DNA of 64,000 nt, from positions 1,375,501-1,439,500 of the forward strand of contig NC_015945.1 of NCBI RefSeq assembly GCF_000224085.1. Reading direction: 5' to 3'. Origin of the DNA: Allomuricauda ruestringensis DSM 13258 (GTDB lineage Bacteria > Bacteroidota > Bacteroidia > Flavobacteriales > Flavobacteriaceae). Within the stretch, counting starts at the first letter, position 1, and each line of letters opens with the position of its first letter. Positions 26,710 through 36,955 of the stretch are shown one piece after another. A model generated the notes under the pieces. The model saw nothing but the letters and a program-made list of their open reading frames with translations, searched no databases and was not told the origin of the DNA. Made by a program: the position numbers and the translations under genes.

Positions 26710-27746
26710 GCGAACTGGTAATCCCCAAATTTTTCTTCTACCTCATCAAAAGCAGCAAACACATCCGCGGCATCATCGCTGGTCACCATTTTCATTCGGT
26801 ATTCCTTAAAATGGGGTATGCCCTTAAAGTAATTGGTATAATGTCTTCGGGTTTCAAAAACGCCTAATTTTTCACCTTTCCAATCAATGGCCATTTGCAA
26901 ATGCCTACGAGCGGCCTCCACACGTTCTTGCATTGTGGGTGGCGCTGAATGTTCGCCTGTTTTAAAGTAGTGTTTCACCTCTTTAAAAAACCAAGGATAT
27001 CCAATGCTCGCCCTTCCGATCATGGCTCCATCCAATCCGTATTCATCACGCATTTTTACCGCCGCTTCGGGCGTGTCCACATCGCCGTTACCAAATACGG
27101 GAATATGCATCCGTTGGTTGTTCTTTACCTCGGCAATGGGTTTCCAGTCGGCCTCACCTTTGTACATCTGAACACGTGTACGACCGTGGATGGAAATTGC
27201 TTCAATTCCCACATCTTGCAGTCGTTCGGCAACCTCAACAATTTTAATGGAACTGGTGTCCCACCCCAATCGGGTTTTCACCGTTACAGGCAATTTGGTG
27301 CGTTTTACGATTTCTTCGGTAAGCTTTACCATCAATGGAATATCCCGCAAAATACCTGCTCCGGCGTTTTTACAGACCACCTTTTTTACAGGACAGCCAA
27401 AATTGATATCGATGATATCCGGGTTGGATTTCTCCACAATATCCACTGCCTGTAACATGGAGTCGAGTTCTGCGCCAAAAATCTGGATGCCCACGGGACG
27501 CTCTTTTTCATAAATATCCAGTTTAACAACACTTTTGGCGGCATCCCTGATCAATCCTTCGGAAGAAATAAACTCGGTATACACCACATCGGCGCCCTGC
27601 TCCTTGCACAATTTACGGAAAGGAGGGTCGCTCACATCTTCCATCGGAGCTAGAAGAAGCGGAAAATCAGGGAGTTCTATGTTTCCAATTTTTGGCAAAT
27701 CCTTCGTTTTTTTGGATTGCAAAAGTACAAAATAGGTGATAACCAA
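26706..27746 (-). CDS. dusB: tRNA-dihydrouridine synthase (DusB type)
   Basis: The 346-residue FMN enzyme has a TIM-barrel N-terminal domain with LLLAPMEDVSDPPFR, the active-site cysteine in FGCPVKKVVCKNAGAGIL, FMN-phosphate binding GNGDVDTPEAA and MIGRASIGYPWFF, and the helical C-terminal tRNA-binding domain. It reduces uridines in the D-loop of tRNAs using NADPH. The first 20 residues from the chosen ATG (VITYFVLLQSKKTKD) are unusual for the family and a downstream non-ATG start is possible. It lies 4 bp after the TonB-linked receptor gene on the same strand, so it may be read from that promoter. Confidence 0.9.
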   Translation of the reverse strand: MVITYFVLLQSKKTKDLPKIGNIELPDFPLLLAPMEDVSDPPFRKLCKEQGADVVYTEFISSEGLIRDAAKSVVKLDIYEKERPVGIQIFGAELDSMLQAVDIVEKSNPDIIDINFGCPVKKVVCKNAGAGILRDIPLMVKLTEEIVKRTKLPVTVKTRLGWDTSSIKIVEVAERLQDVGIEAISIHGRTRVQMYKGEADWKPIAEVKNNQRMHIPVFGNGDVDTPEAAVKMRDEYGLDGAMIGRASIGYPWFFKEVKHYFKTGEHSAPPTMQERVEAARRHLQMAIDWKGEKLGVFETRRHYTNYFKGIPHFKEYRMKMVTSDDAADVFAAFDEVEEKFGDYQFA

Positions 27747-27750
27747 AAAG

Positions 27751-30171
27751 CTAGTTTTGCGATTCTAGTCTGTCGCGCTCATTTTTGTCGATGCCCCTCT
27801 GATTATCCTCTAATCTAAAATTCCCAAAATTATAGGTGAAACCAAAGCGGATAAACTGCGTTTCGGGACGTCTGCGATAAAAGTTGTCTTGGTTAAGGTA
27901 CTGCGAACGATAGGTGGGCACATATTGCTCCAAAATATCCTCTGCCGCAAGCGAAAGGGTTATCTTATTGTCGAACAAAGTTTTTCGCAACCCAATCGTC
28001 AAATTAAACTGCTCGTCCGATACGTAAGAACCAAAAAGAAACCGGGAAATGTACGTTGCGGCCACCTCTCCCGTGAACGTTCCATCACTGGACAACGTTA
28101 AATAATTGCCCACATAGGCATACACCCCATTTACCTCGTTGGTAAAGGGTACATTTCCGCTTTGCTCCGCCAAAAAGGTTTCTTCCTCATGAAAAATTGA
28201 TGTGTAGGCGTACATATACCATGGGGGCAAAATGGATTTGCTCAAAGTAAAGTCCAAACCGTAGGATTTGCTTTCCAACACATTCTGCTTAAGCTCCACC
28301 AAGGTTTGATTGTCATTGTCCTGAAAGACCAGGTACGAAATGTTACTGCCATTGTCCCGATAGTAAATGTCGAAGAAATATTCGCTTTTGAGCGTATAGT
28401 TTAAGTTAAAGTTGTTGCTAAAGCTGGGTCTCAAACCGGGGTTTCCCTCTTCGTAATCATTTTCGTTGTAGAAAAAGCGAAAGGGATTAAGGTCGTTGTA
28501 CTTGGGACGGTTAATATTCCTTCCATAATCAAAAGAAAAACTGTGCTTGCCCGATGGTGAATAGAGCAAATAAAACGATGGGAACGGTTCAAAAAAGTCC
28601 TGCGTATTGGTCTCGTTCAAGGTCAACGACCTCCCCTCGGCCTCCGTAAGCTCTCCACGAACTCCTAACTTCATCGACCATTTCTCCCAATTCTTCACAA
28701 AGCTCATGTAGGCTGCATACACATTTTCATCATAGGTGTACAAATCCGATAAGGAAGAATCAACCGTATTGCTAGAGCCATTAAAGTTGAAAAAGTTCAC
28801 CTTGTTTTCGGAAGTAATCGACGAGATCTTTGCTCCCGTTTCAAAAGATGCATTGCCAATTGGTGTGGAATAATCCAACTGCCCGGTAAAAATTCTAATC
28901 TCTTGATCAGTATCGGAATCAAACCCAAAGTCCCGTAAAAAAGTGCCGTCCGCATCAAAATAATCGGATGCAAGGCGTTGGAACGTCTCCCCGTTAAAAT
29001 AGGTGTAATGCCCATTGGCTCGTATCTGTGCCCCTTCCTTTCTTAGTTTGTGAACATAGGTGAGGTCAAACGCCAAGTTGGTGTTGTCCATATTGGCGTT
29101 GTTCTGGGTGGTAAATGTGGAGTCCAATTGGGCTTGGGCATTCCTCATTTCGTTGCTGAGCAATGTTTGCTGCTCTTGATCTAAATTAAAAAGCAGGTTG
29201 GAGGTCACATTCAAACTGTTTCTGTCATCAAAATCATAATCCAGAATAAAACTTGCATTTTGCGACTGCGACCTATCCGTTTGATTATAATCCGTATCCC
29301 AAACGGAAAAAACATCATTGGCATCATCCATAAAATTGATGCCCTTTTTCGTTTTGTTCACGTCCTTCTTTGGATTGATGGTATAGTTGGCAAACAGGTT
29401 GAGTTTGTCAGTTTTGTAATAATGGCTGGTACCCATACTGAATTTTGGAAAAACAGCTTGGCTAAATGTCCCGTTGATGCTTCCCTTGTATCCCGGAACA
29501 ATGTTTTTGCTGGTAACGATGTTCAAAATAGGGCCTCCTTCGGCATCATACCTTGCAGGAGGATTTGCAATTACTTCAACAGATTTAATATTGGTGCCCG
29601 AAAGTCCCTGCAACAAATCCCGAACTTCTTGTCCGGACAATTGGACCTTTCGATCATTAAGGTAAACTGTGGCGTTTTGGCCACGAATCAATAAATCATC
29701 TTGGTTTACGATTACACCAGGGGTGCTTTTTAGAATATCCCATGAAGTTCCTTGTGAAACCACTGTATTTTCTACCGAAAAGACCAGTCTGTCTGGTAAT
29801 CTTTTTAATTTAGGGCGCTGAGCCGATACCACAACCTCATCCAGTTCGTTGTTTTCTAAAGGAATAATCAAAGCGCCCAAGGAAACATCCTTGGCAATAT
29901 CCAAAGGTCTGGGTTCGGAGCCCCTGCCCACATAACTTGCCTGTAACAAATAGAGGTCCGGTTCCACTTCGGACAGTACAAAAAAGCCTTTCTCGTCGGC
30001 AGATGTCCCTTGAACAAATGTGGAATCGGTAGCCTGAAGCAGCAAAATGTTGGCGTAGGGAATAATCTGATTCTGTTCGTCCACGACCTTACCAGAAATT
30101 GTAAAGGTTTGGCCGTATGCGCCGCATATTGCAAAAAACACCAATAAAAAAGTAGCGGTGTGGTTCTTCAT
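27751..30171 (-). CDS. TonB-linked outer membrane receptor (OMP_b-brl_3 type)
   Basis: An 806-residue protein with signal peptide (about 1-20), a carboxypeptidase-regulatory-like beta-sandwich (22-110, FTISGKVVDEQNQIIPYANILLL), a plug (about 120-230: VVVSAQRPKLKRLPDRLVFSVEN ... GTSWDILKSTPGVIVNQDDLLIRG) and a beta-barrel with aromatic-rich strands to a C-terminal barrel strand. This group in Bacteroidota lacks a partner SusD and its ligand is usually unknown. Energised by TonB it would import a ligand or act in outer membrane remodelling. No SusD-like gene is adjacent. A -7-like box TAGATTTG is found 20 bp upstream of the start. Confidence 0.88.
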   Translation of the reverse strand: MKNHTATFLLVFFAICGAYGQTFTISGKVVDEQNQIIPYANILLLQATDSTFVQGTSADEKGFFVLSEVEPDLYLLQASYVGRGSEPRPLDIAKDVSLGALIIPLENNELDEVVVSAQRPKLKRLPDRLVFSVENTVVSQGTSWDILKSTPGVIVNQDDLLIRGQNATVYLNDRKVQLSGQEVRDLLQGLSGTNIKSVEVIANPPARYDAEGGPILNIVTSKNIVPGYKGSINGTFSQAVFPKFSMGTSHYYKTDKLNLFANYTINPKKDVNKTKKGINFMDDANDVFSVWDTDYNQTDRSQSQNASFILDYDFDDRNSLNVTSNLLFNLDQEQQTLLSNEMRNAQAQLDSTFTTQNNANMDNTNLAFDLTYVHKLRKEGAQIRANGHYTYFNGETFQRLASDYFDADGTFLRDFGFDSDTDQEIRIFTGQLDYSTPIGNASFETGAKISSITSENKVNFFNFNGSSNTVDSSLSDLYTYDENVYAAYMSFVKNWEKWSMKLGVRGELTEAEGRSLTLNETNTQDFFEPFPSFYLLYSPSGKHSFSFDYGRNINRPKYNDLNPFRFFYNENDYEEGNPGLRPSFSNNFNLNYTLKSEYFFDIYYRDNGSNISYLVFQDNDNQTLVELKQNVLESKSYGLDFTLSKSILPPWYMYAYTSIFHEEETFLAEQSGNVPFTNEVNGVYAYVGNYLTLSSDGTFTGEVAATYISRFLFGSYVSDEQFNLTIGLRKTLFDNKITLSLAAEDILEQYVPTYRSQYLNQDNFYRRRPETQFIRFGFTYNFGNFRLEDNQRGIDKNERDRLESQN

Positions 30172-30191
30172 TATAGGTTTGGGTTGATTGT

Positions 30192-30199
30192 CAAATCTA
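30192..30199 (-). promoter_or_regulatory. Bacteroidota-type -7 box upstream of the TonB-linked receptor
   Basis: TAGATTTG on the minus strand matches TAnnTTTG, 20 bp before the start codon. No TTG at the -33 position was found. Confidence 0.35.
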
Positions 30200-30253
30200 T
30201 GAAATAATTTTTGAGCGGGATGGGCGGTAATTTTCTTATTGAGAAAAAACCAT

Positions 30254-30281
30254 TTGCGGGTATTTAAAACAATTATATTTG
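30254..30281 (+). promoter_or_regulatory. Promoter of lepA, -33 TTG and -7 TATATTTG
   Basis: TTG at 30254-30256 and TATATTTG at 30274-30281 are separated by 17 bp, the flavobacterial sigma-A arrangement. It lies 41 bp before the ATG at 30323 and inside the longer open frame that starts at 30239, which argues for the later start of lepA. Confidence 0.55.
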
Positions 30282-30322
30282 CAGTTGATTATGTCCCTTT
30301 TTTAGGGTATGTTATTGTTGAT

Positions 30323-32119
30323 ATGGAGAAGATCAGGAATTTTTGCATCATTGCACACATTGACCACGGCAAAAGCACCTTGGCAGACCGCTTGTTGGAC
30401 TTTACCGGTTCGGTGACCGAACGCGAAAAACAAGACCAGTTGCTGGACAATATGGATCTTGAGCGTGAACGGGGCATTACCATTAAGAGCCACGCTATTC
30501 AAATGGACTACGTTCACAACGGCGAAAAGTATGTGCTCAACCTGATTGATACTCCCGGACACGTTGATTTTTCATACGAAGTATCGCGTTCCATTGCCGC
30601 CTGCGAAGGTGCCCTACTGGTAGTTGATGCGGCACAAAGCATTCAGGCTCAGACCATTTCCAACCTATACTTGGCATTGGAAAACGATTTGGAAATTATT
30701 CCCGTGCTCAACAAAGTGGATCTTCCCAGTGCAAACCCAGAAGAGGTTACCGATGATATTGTAGACCTATTGGGCTGTAAACCGGAAGAGGTAATCCCGG
30801 CAAGTGCTAAAACAGGACTTGGTATCGAGGAGATTCTTACAGCAATTATTGAGCGCATACCTCCTCCCAAAGGGAATCCCGATGAGTCTCTCCAAGCTCT
30901 TGTTTTTGATTCGGTATACAATCCGTTTAGAGGTGTTGAAACCTATTTTAGGGTGGTAAACGGAGAAATCACAAAAGGGCAAAAAATAAAATTTGTGGCC
31001 ACCGGAAAGTCTTACTATGCCGATGAAATTGGCACCTTAAAATTGACCCAGTTCCCTAAAAACAAGATTTCTACGGGCGATGTGGGCTATTTGATCACCG
31101 GAATAAAAGATGCTCGCGAGGTAAAAGTAGGGGATACCATCACAGATTCCGCAAACCCGACCAAAAACCCCATTGGCGGTTTCGAGGATGTAAAACCTAT
31201 GGTTTTTGCAGGTATTTACCCTGTTGACACGGAAGATTTTGAGGATCTGCGTTCTTCGATGGAAAAATTGCAACTCAACGACGCCTCCTTGGTATTTACG
31301 CCTGAAAGCAGTGCTGCATTGGGCTTTGGGTTTCGATGTGGTTTCTTGGGAATGTTGCACATGGAAATCATCCAAGAACGTTTGGAACGTGAGTTTGACA
31401 TGACCGTGATTACCACAGTGCCCAACGTGAGTTACCACGCATATACTACCAAAGGTGACCCAGACCCTATAATTGTCAATAACCCCACGGATTTACCGGA
31501 CCCATCAACTATAGACCGCGTTGAGGAACCTTATATTAAGGCAACCATCATCACAAAAGCTGATTTTGTGGGCAACGTAATGTCGCTCTGTATTGAAAAG
31601 CGTGGACAAATTGTTAACCAGACATATCTGACCACAGAACGTGTAGAGCTGGTTTTTGATATGCCTTTGGCGGAAATCGTTTTTGATTTTTATGATCGTT
31701 TAAAAACCGTTTCCAAAGGATATGCCTCTTTTGATTATTCCCCAACAGGAATGCGTGCCTCAAAACTGGTTCGTGTGGACATCCTTTTAAATGCCCAACC
31801 TGTTGATGCACTTTCTGCCCTGGTACACTTTGACAATGCTTACCACATCGGTAAAAAAATGTGTGAAAAGCTAAAAGAGCTTATCCCAAGACAGCAGTTC
31901 GATATTCCGATCCAGGCTGCCATTGGCTCCAAAATTATTTCTAGGGAAACCATAAAAGCGCTACGGAAAGACGTTACCGCCAAATGTTATGGTGGGGATA
32001 TTTCACGTAAGCGTAAATTGTTGGAAAAGCAGAAAAAGGGTAAAAAGCGGATGCGCCAAGTAGGTAATGTGGAAATTCCACAACAAGCCTTTATGGCCGT
32101 GCTGAAGCTTAATGATTAA
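30323..32119 (+). CDS. lepA: Translation elongation factor 4
   Basis: The start at 30323 ([19 protein letters not shown]) is standard for LepA and lies just after a good promoter; the frame is open 84 bp further upstream. The 598-residue GTPase has G1 [10 protein letters not shown]3 DTPGHVDF and G4 NKVD, domain II, domain III, domain V and the LepA-specific C-terminal domain ([21 protein letters not shown]). It back-translocates or remodels stalled ribosomes under ionic or cold stress. Its last 36 bases recur 770 bp downstream with mostly synonymous differences, a sign of integration into the gene's 3' end. Confidence 0.96.
   Translation: MEKIRNFCIIAHIDHGKSTLADRLLDFTGSVTEREKQDQLLDNMDLERERGITIKSHAIQMDYVHNGEKYVLNLIDTPGHVDFSYEVSRSIAACEGALLVVDAAQSIQAQTISNLYLALENDLEIIPVLNKVDLPSANPEEVTDDIVDLLGCKPEEVIPASAKTGLGIEEILTAIIERIPPPKGNPDESLQALVFDSVYNPFRGVETYFRVVNGEITKGQKIKFVATGKSYYADEIGTLKLTQFPKNKISTGDVGYLITGIKDAREVKVGDTITDSANPTKNPIGGFEDVKPMVFAGIYPVDTEDFEDLRSSMEKLQLNDASLVFTPESSAALGFGFRCGFLGMLHMEIIQERLEREFDMTVITTVPNVSYHAYTTKGDPDPIIVNNPTDLPDPSTIDRVEEPYIKATIITKADFVGNVMSLCIEKRGQIVNQTYLTTERVELVFDMPLAEIVFDFYDRLKTVSKGYASFDYSPTGMRASKLVRVDILLNAQPVDALSALVHFDNAYHIGKKMCEKLKELIPRQQFDIPIQAAIGSKIISRETIKALRKDVTAKCYGGDISRKRKLLEKQKKGKKRMRQVGNVEIPQQAFMAVLKLND
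32084..32119 (+). repeat. 3' end of lepA, left copy of a 36-bp imperfect direct repeat
   Basis: The last twelve codons of lepA including the stop. A second copy lies at 32854-32889 with five substitutions, four of them at silent or stop-wobble positions and one changing Ala to Val. The two copies bracket the gene at 32370-32819. Confidence 0.75.
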
Positions 32120-32369
32120 TCTTCCAGGTTTTTTTAATGATGCACTTTATGGAAAAGGGTGTAGTGCATACTTTGAGTAAATGTTGTTTTAATCCAAAAT
32201 CGGGGTCTATCATGACTGTTGAACCATTTGTTTTGAAGTTTGATTACAATTTTCTTGAAGCTTGAATTTTATATTGCTACAAAATCAAATCAAAATTGTA
32301 CATCGCATCTCTTGCATTTGGTGATTTTGATCTCCACAACAGTTACCGCATTTCTGCACTACACTTTAA

Positions 32370-32819
32370 TTATATTGTTGTTTTGTAATTATGGGCATCC
32401 AACTCTTGTTGGATTTTACTGATTTCATTTCCCAATTCCACAACACTCTTATCTCTTTCTTGTGTTTTAATAGATGATTCCCAAACATAGGTTTCGGATT
32501 TAGAGTAAAGGCTTTTTCCCAGAGGAGCTTTTCCCTCGGTAGTGGGAATGTTTTTTAAAAAACGAATCTGTGTCTTGAGTTCGGATAACCGATAAATCTT
32601 TTCCTGAACAGGCTGATTTGCCCGGGTAATTCTCGTTTTTATGGAAATTAATTCTTCGATTGTATTGTTGAGTTCGGCCATTACCTCTTTTGGATCATAT
32701 GCCCTTGGGTTTCCCTCAATTACGCAATTATATGATGATATTCTGTTTTGTAGTTCTAAAATATTTCTAACAAGTTGGTTTTTTTCTTTTAACGCTTCAA
32801 CTATCGTCATATGTTTCAT
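32370..32819 (-). CDS. DIP1984-like helical protein
   Basis: The 149-residue protein is almost entirely alpha-helical and charged. KEKNQLVRNILELQNRISSYNCVIEG, then DPKEVMAELNNTIEELISIKTRITRANQ, and a closing EISKIQQELDAHNYKTTI match my memory of the DIP1984 family (also called septicolysin-like), small coiled-coil proteins of unknown function in scattered bacteria. The start may be either the first ATG or the one three codons later. It lies alone, in opposite orientation to lepA, in a short segment bounded by copies of the lepA 3' end, and is a likely horizontal arrival. No toxin activity is claimed. Confidence 0.7.
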   Translation of the reverse strand: MKHMTIVEALKEKNQLVRNILELQNRISSYNCVIEGNPRAYDPKEVMAELNNTIEELISIKTRITRANQPVQEKIYRLSELKTQIRFLKNIPTTEGKAPLGKSLYSKSETYVWESSIKTQERDKSVVELGNEISKIQQELDAHNYKTTI

Positions 32820-32853
32820 GTTTTAAACTTAAAGATGTAAAATAACCAAACAG

Positions 32854-32889
32854 CAAGCCTTTATGGTCGTGCTAAAGTTGAATGATTAG
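32854..32889 (+). repeat. Displaced second copy of the lepA 3' end
   Basis: Translated in the matching frame it gives QAFMVVLKLND and a TAG stop, against [11 protein letters not shown] and TAA in lepA itself. The bases just upstream also resemble the gene (CAG CAA codons), but the similarity fades quickly, so it is a remnant and not a gene. Confidence 0.75.
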
Positions 32890-33000
32890 CACACCCAACT
32901 TTTAAAGATTAATATGGTTAATAATGCACCAAAGTACTTGTACTCCATCATTTATTTGCTCTTCAATTGACGGATGCGAAAAAAAGCGTGTCCTTCTTAA

Positions 33001-34770
33001 TTATTTAAAAGGAAAAAAGTAAGGGATTACAAAAGTGGCGGCAATCCAGATAATGATATTAAGCGGTGTCCCTACCTTTAAAAAATCATTGAACTTGTAG
33101 TTTCCCGGCGCATAGACCATGGTATTGGTGGGATAGCTTACGGGCGTCATAAAAGTAAGGGAGCAAGCAAACATCACCGCGACCAAAAAAGGCCGCTCAC
33201 TCACCTCCATTGCCGCGGCAAGACTAATTACTATCGGGGTCATAAGGGCCGCTGTGGCTTTGCTGGAGAGCACATTGGTGCTCAAAAAAGTGACCAAGTA
33301 CAAAATGCTCAGGGTAACTTGGGCATCGTAACTTCCCAAGGTCTGCTCTATAAAAAGGGCAATTTTTTCGGCCCCTCCGGTTTTTTCAAGGGCCGTTCCC
33401 ATGGAAAGCACACCTGCCATCATAAAAATGACCTTCCATTCCACTGCTTCGTAAGCTTCCTTTGGTTTTAAGGTGGAGGTGGCCACCAACAACAGAGCGC
33501 CAACCATACTGCTGATCAAAATGGAGGTAAGATTAAGCGAAGCCGCAAGCACCACCCCCACTGCAATAACAAGGGCAGGAATGGCTTTTTTTAAATTGAC
33601 TTTTCCGTGCTTGTGCTCGGAAAGGGCCACCACTAGGTTCTGGGCAACCAATGCGTCCACATCGGCCCCGGTGCCCAAAATCAGTAACATGTCCCCTTCT
33701 GTCAACTTTACATCGGCGAGCTTTTCATACAAAATTTCCCCACGCTGCCTTATGGCCAGGACAGAGCCATTGTATTGTCTCCTAAAATTAAGGGAGCGAA
33801 GAGATCCCTCTGTCAGTTTGGAACCAAAGGGAACAATAACCTCATAAATGTGTTTCTCAAGTTCTGCTTCGTCCAACTGTTTGTCCCCAGTGATCTTATA
33901 TCCTTTTAAGCTTCGGATGCCGTTGAGTGCTTTCGGGGGAATCATAACTTTCATTACGTCTCCTTCCAATATAAATGTTTCGGGGCCAATGTCGTGCTTG
34001 AGCGAACCCGCCCTCAGTATGGCCAGAACCTGTACATTGTGATCATTGACCAATCTGGATTTATGCAACGGTTTTTTGATGTCGAGACAATCCTTTTCCA
34101 CCAGTAATTCGGTAATGTACTTTTCAGCTTCTTTGGCAAGTGCGTTCTGTTCCTTTTCTGCCTTGGGCAACAGAAGGGGCGCCACAAAAAAGATGTAGGC
34201 AAAGCCAATTATGGCCAAACAAAGTGCCGCCAAACTGAATTCGAACATCCCAAAGCCCTCCAGCCCATATTCTTCGGTGTAACTGCTCACCAAAATATTG
34301 GTGGAGGTGCCTATCAAGGTACAGGTGCCCCCAAAAAGTGCTGAAAATGATATGGGGATCAACAGCATCCCCGGGGAAATTTTGGTTTCCCTACAAACGG
34401 TAAGGGCAATGGGCAAAAGTAGTGCCACTACGGCTGTATCGTTCACAAAAGCGGAAAACATGCCCGCAATGAGGCAAAATGTGATCAGGGCAATGCTGTA
34501 ATGTATTTTGGCCAGCTTTATGATCCTATGGCCAAGACCATCCAAGATTCCTGAGTTGAACACCCCGGCACTTACCACGAACATACACCCAAGTGTTAAG
34601 GTGGCCGGATGGTTAAAACCCGAAAAACCTTCTTTTGGACTAAGGACGCCCGCCACTATGAACAGGGCCATAATAATGATGGATGTGGTATCTATAGAAA
34701 AATAGTCCTTTATAAAAAGGACAATCCCTATGCAGATGATGACAATGGTAATGATCAAATCGCTGTCCAT
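33001..34770 (-). CDS. SLC13/DASS-family permease with two internal TrkA-C domains
   Basis: A 589-residue inner membrane protein: about six helices in residues 1-200, two RCK-C/TrkA-C domains in the cytoplasmic middle (about 205-385: LKHDIGPETFILEGDVMKVMIPP and YEKLADVKLTEGDMLLILG), then six more helices with the repeated NDTAVVALLLPI and NVLSSKATAALMTPI hairpin motifs of Na+-coupled transporters. Relatives move sulfate, di- or tricarboxylates with Na+. The TrkA-C domains may sense a nucleotide or second messenger. It is followed on the same strand, 122 bp further upstream, by a Na+/H+ antiporter gene, so ion balance may be a common theme. Substrate unknown. Confidence 0.88.
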   Translation of the reverse strand: MDSDLIITIVIICIGIVLFIKDYFSIDTTSIIIMALFIVAGVLSPKEGFSGFNHPATLTLGCMFVVSAGVFNSGILDGLGHRIIKLAKIHYSIALITFCLIAGMFSAFVNDTAVVALLLPIALTVCRETKISPGMLLIPISFSALFGGTCTLIGTSTNILVSSYTEEYGLEGFGMFEFSLAALCLAIIGFAYIFFVAPLLLPKAEKEQNALAKEAEKYITELLVEKDCLDIKKPLHKSRLVNDHNVQVLAILRAGSLKHDIGPETFILEGDVMKVMIPPKALNGIRSLKGYKITGDKQLDEAELEKHIYEVIVPFGSKLTEGSLRSLNFRRQYNGSVLAIRQRGEILYEKLADVKLTEGDMLLILGTGADVDALVAQNLVVALSEHKHGKVNLKKAIPALVIAVGVVLAASLNLTSILISSMVGALLLVATSTLKPKEAYEAVEWKVIFMMAGVLSMGTALEKTGGAEKIALFIEQTLGSYDAQVTLSILYLVTFLSTNVLSSKATAALMTPIVISLAAAMEVSERPFLVAVMFACSLTFMTPVSYPTNTMVYAPGNYKFNDFLKVGTPLNIIIWIAATFVIPYFFPFK

Positions 34771-34892
34771 GGTGTCCCTAATTTACAATTCTGTTCGTTG
34801 TTTGGCCACCTTTTTTCTGTCCCGATCCTGTCAATAGTGAGTGAGTCGAGCCACAATCTAAACCATTTTCGACTCTTCTACAGAAAACTACC

Positions 34893-36746
34893 TTAATCTG
34901 TTTTGGGATTCTCTCCCTCTTTTGCCACTTCTATCTCTTTACCCAAATAAACCAGTTTGTAGCCTTCACCTTTAGGGGTAAAGTCCTTACTGTTTGCTGG
35001 AATGATTTCAATGCTTCCATCGGGAGATTTTGTGAACAACGGAACAATATCCCGCTCTTCGTAGGTAATGTCAATCAACTTGTCGTAGTGTTCCTTATCC
35101 TCCAATTCAATTTCGTGGATAACCGGATGCTTTCGTACAGTATCCATCAGTTGGATAAAATCATCCGTATGGGAAAAGAGTCCTTCTTTTGGGTTGTTCT
35201 CCGGGTCATTCACCTCTTCGGTGTTTACCAAACGAAACGCTCCGTTTTCACCAAATTGTTTTTGGAATTTATCTATGGCAAACTTGTTAATATCGGAGTT
35301 CCCTGTAAGTGCCATTAAATAACCCATGTCGTTCAACTCAATATTGTCTACAAGCGTATCGGAGAAAATATTGGCCGAAAGGGCTTCCAAACCTAATTTC
35401 TTTGCTTTATCAACATTGCTTTGGTTATTGTCTATCAGTACTACATGCCTATTGTTCTTTCTCAAATAATTGCCAATAAGTCGGGATAGCTTGGATGCGC
35501 CAATAATTAAAATGCCTTCGGACTTTTTTAAGAACACACCAACTAGCTTGGCAAACAAACGTGCCGTAGTGGCATTTAATAGTACCGTACCCAAAACAAT
35601 CATAAAAACCAAAGGGGTGATGTATTCGGCCCCAGGTTCTCCCCTTAACATTAATTTAGAACCGAAAAGCGAAGCAATACCCGCAGCAACGATCCCTCGT
35701 GGACCGACCCAGCCAATAAAAAGTTTCTCATTGAGTTTTAAATTGGATCCCTGCGAACTTAAAAACACCCCCAAGGGCCGTATTATAAATACGATTACTG
35801 CAAAAAGAGCGACCGTGTTCCAGTTGTAGATCAGCTCCATGTCGCTAACATTGATGTTGGCCGCCAACAGGATAAAGAGAATCGAAATCAACAACACACT
35901 AAGGGATTCCTTAAAATAAAGCAGTTCTTTAAGATTGGGTAGGTTCATATTTCCCATGACCATACCCATGACCACCACGGCCAACAGACCGGATTCGTGG
36001 GCAAACAGGTCCGACTCCACATAAACAAGGAGTACGGTGGACAGGGAAACCACGTTCAACAGATAATGTGGAATAAAGTTCTTTTTTATGGCGAAAGCCA
36101 GTGCGTGGGCGAACGTAAACCCAAAAGTGGTCCCGAACAGAATAATTTTGCCAAACTCGATGAGCGCTGTTTGTGTAAACGCCTGCCCTTCCCCTACACT
36201 GATGAATTCAAAAACCAATACGGCAACCAGTGCTCCGATGGGATCGATCAGGATTCCTTCCCATTTTAACACGGCCGACACGTCTTTTTTGAGAGGAATG
36301 TTTCTCAAAATAGGTGTAATAACCGTAGGTCCGGTAACGATAATCAGCCCAGAGAACAAAAATGAAATTTGCCACGACAGCCCAAAAATATAGTGAGCTG
36401 CAACACCCGCCCCAAAAAATGTGACTATGGTTCCAATGGTGATCAATTTGGTAATTACGGGTCCTACGTTGGATATTTCTGCCCGTTTAAGGGTAAGACC
36501 GCCTTCAAAAAGAATAACACTAATGGCCAAGGACACAAAATAATAAAGTCCCTCTCCCGGGAACAGCCCTTTTTCGCCGTTCCAGATGGGCTCTATTAAT
36601 TTTGACCCATCTTCTGTGTATAAGGTTGCGATGGGGCCCACCAATAAACCAATCAAAATTAAAGGTAAAATGGCCGGCAATTTAAATCGCCAAGCCACCC
36701 ACTGTGCAATAATGCCAAGAATTATAATTCCCGCAAGTTCTAGCAT
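34893..36746 (-). CDS. CPA1-type Na+/H+ (or K+/H+) antiporter with TrkA-N domain
   Basis: The 617-residue protein has 12-13 membrane helices in residues 1-400, including the GPTVITPILRNIPL and GILIDPIGALVAVLVFEF segments that carry the ion-binding aspartate in the NhaP branch, and GWVGPRGIVAAGIASL typical of CPA1. The cytoplasmic C-terminus has a Rossmann TrkA-N domain (about 410-540, ILIIGASKLSRLIGNYL) and a short TrkA-C-like end. It would exchange Na+ or K+ for protons across the inner membrane, gated by a nucleotide. The gene is followed by the SLC13-type permease gene. About 200 bp of AT-rich DNA separate it from the divergent hydrolase gene. Confidence 0.9.
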   Translation of the reverse strand: MLELAGIIILGIIAQWVAWRFKLPAILPLILIGLLVGPIATLYTEDGSKLIEPIWNGEKGLFPGEGLYYFVSLAISVILFEGGLTLKRAEISNVGPVITKLITIGTIVTFFGAGVAAHYIFGLSWQISFLFSGLIIVTGPTVITPILRNIPLKKDVSAVLKWEGILIDPIGALVAVLVFEFISVGEGQAFTQTALIEFGKIILFGTTFGFTFAHALAFAIKKNFIPHYLLNVVSLSTVLLVYVESDLFAHESGLLAVVVMGMVMGNMNLPNLKELLYFKESLSVLLISILFILLAANINVSDMELIYNWNTVALFAVIVFIIRPLGVFLSSQGSNLKLNEKLFIGWVGPRGIVAAGIASLFGSKLMLRGEPGAEYITPLVFMIVLGTVLLNATTARLFAKLVGVFLKKSEGILIIGASKLSRLIGNYLRKNNRHVVLIDNNQSNVDKAKKLGLEALSANIFSDTLVDNIELNDMGYLMALTGNSDINKFAIDKFQKQFGENGAFRLVNTEEVNDPENNPKEGLFSHTDDFIQLMDTVRKHPVIHEIELEDKEHYDKLIDITYEERDIVPLFTKSPDGSIEIIPANSKDFTPKGEGYKLVYLGKEIEVAKEGENPKTD

Positions 36747-36955
36747 GGTCTAAGTTTTGTGGAAATTTAATGTTTTTCTTTTAGATAATCATTCTTGTAC
36801 ATGGTCACCAACTAGATTGAAGAAACCTAATGGTGGAAATCTTGCCAGATTTAACAGCACTCATCCCATTTTTGTTAAAATACGGCCAATATGTCCTTAA
36901 TTTTTCGGCATTTGGACTGTGCTTTTGTTATTTTGCAAGCCATTTTATTTTCTAA

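Noticed and set aside
32240..32422. A 60-codon hydrophobic open frame downstream of lepA
   Set aside because: No start context or family resemblance, and it overlaps the DIP1984-like gene; AT-rich chance frame is the simpler reading.
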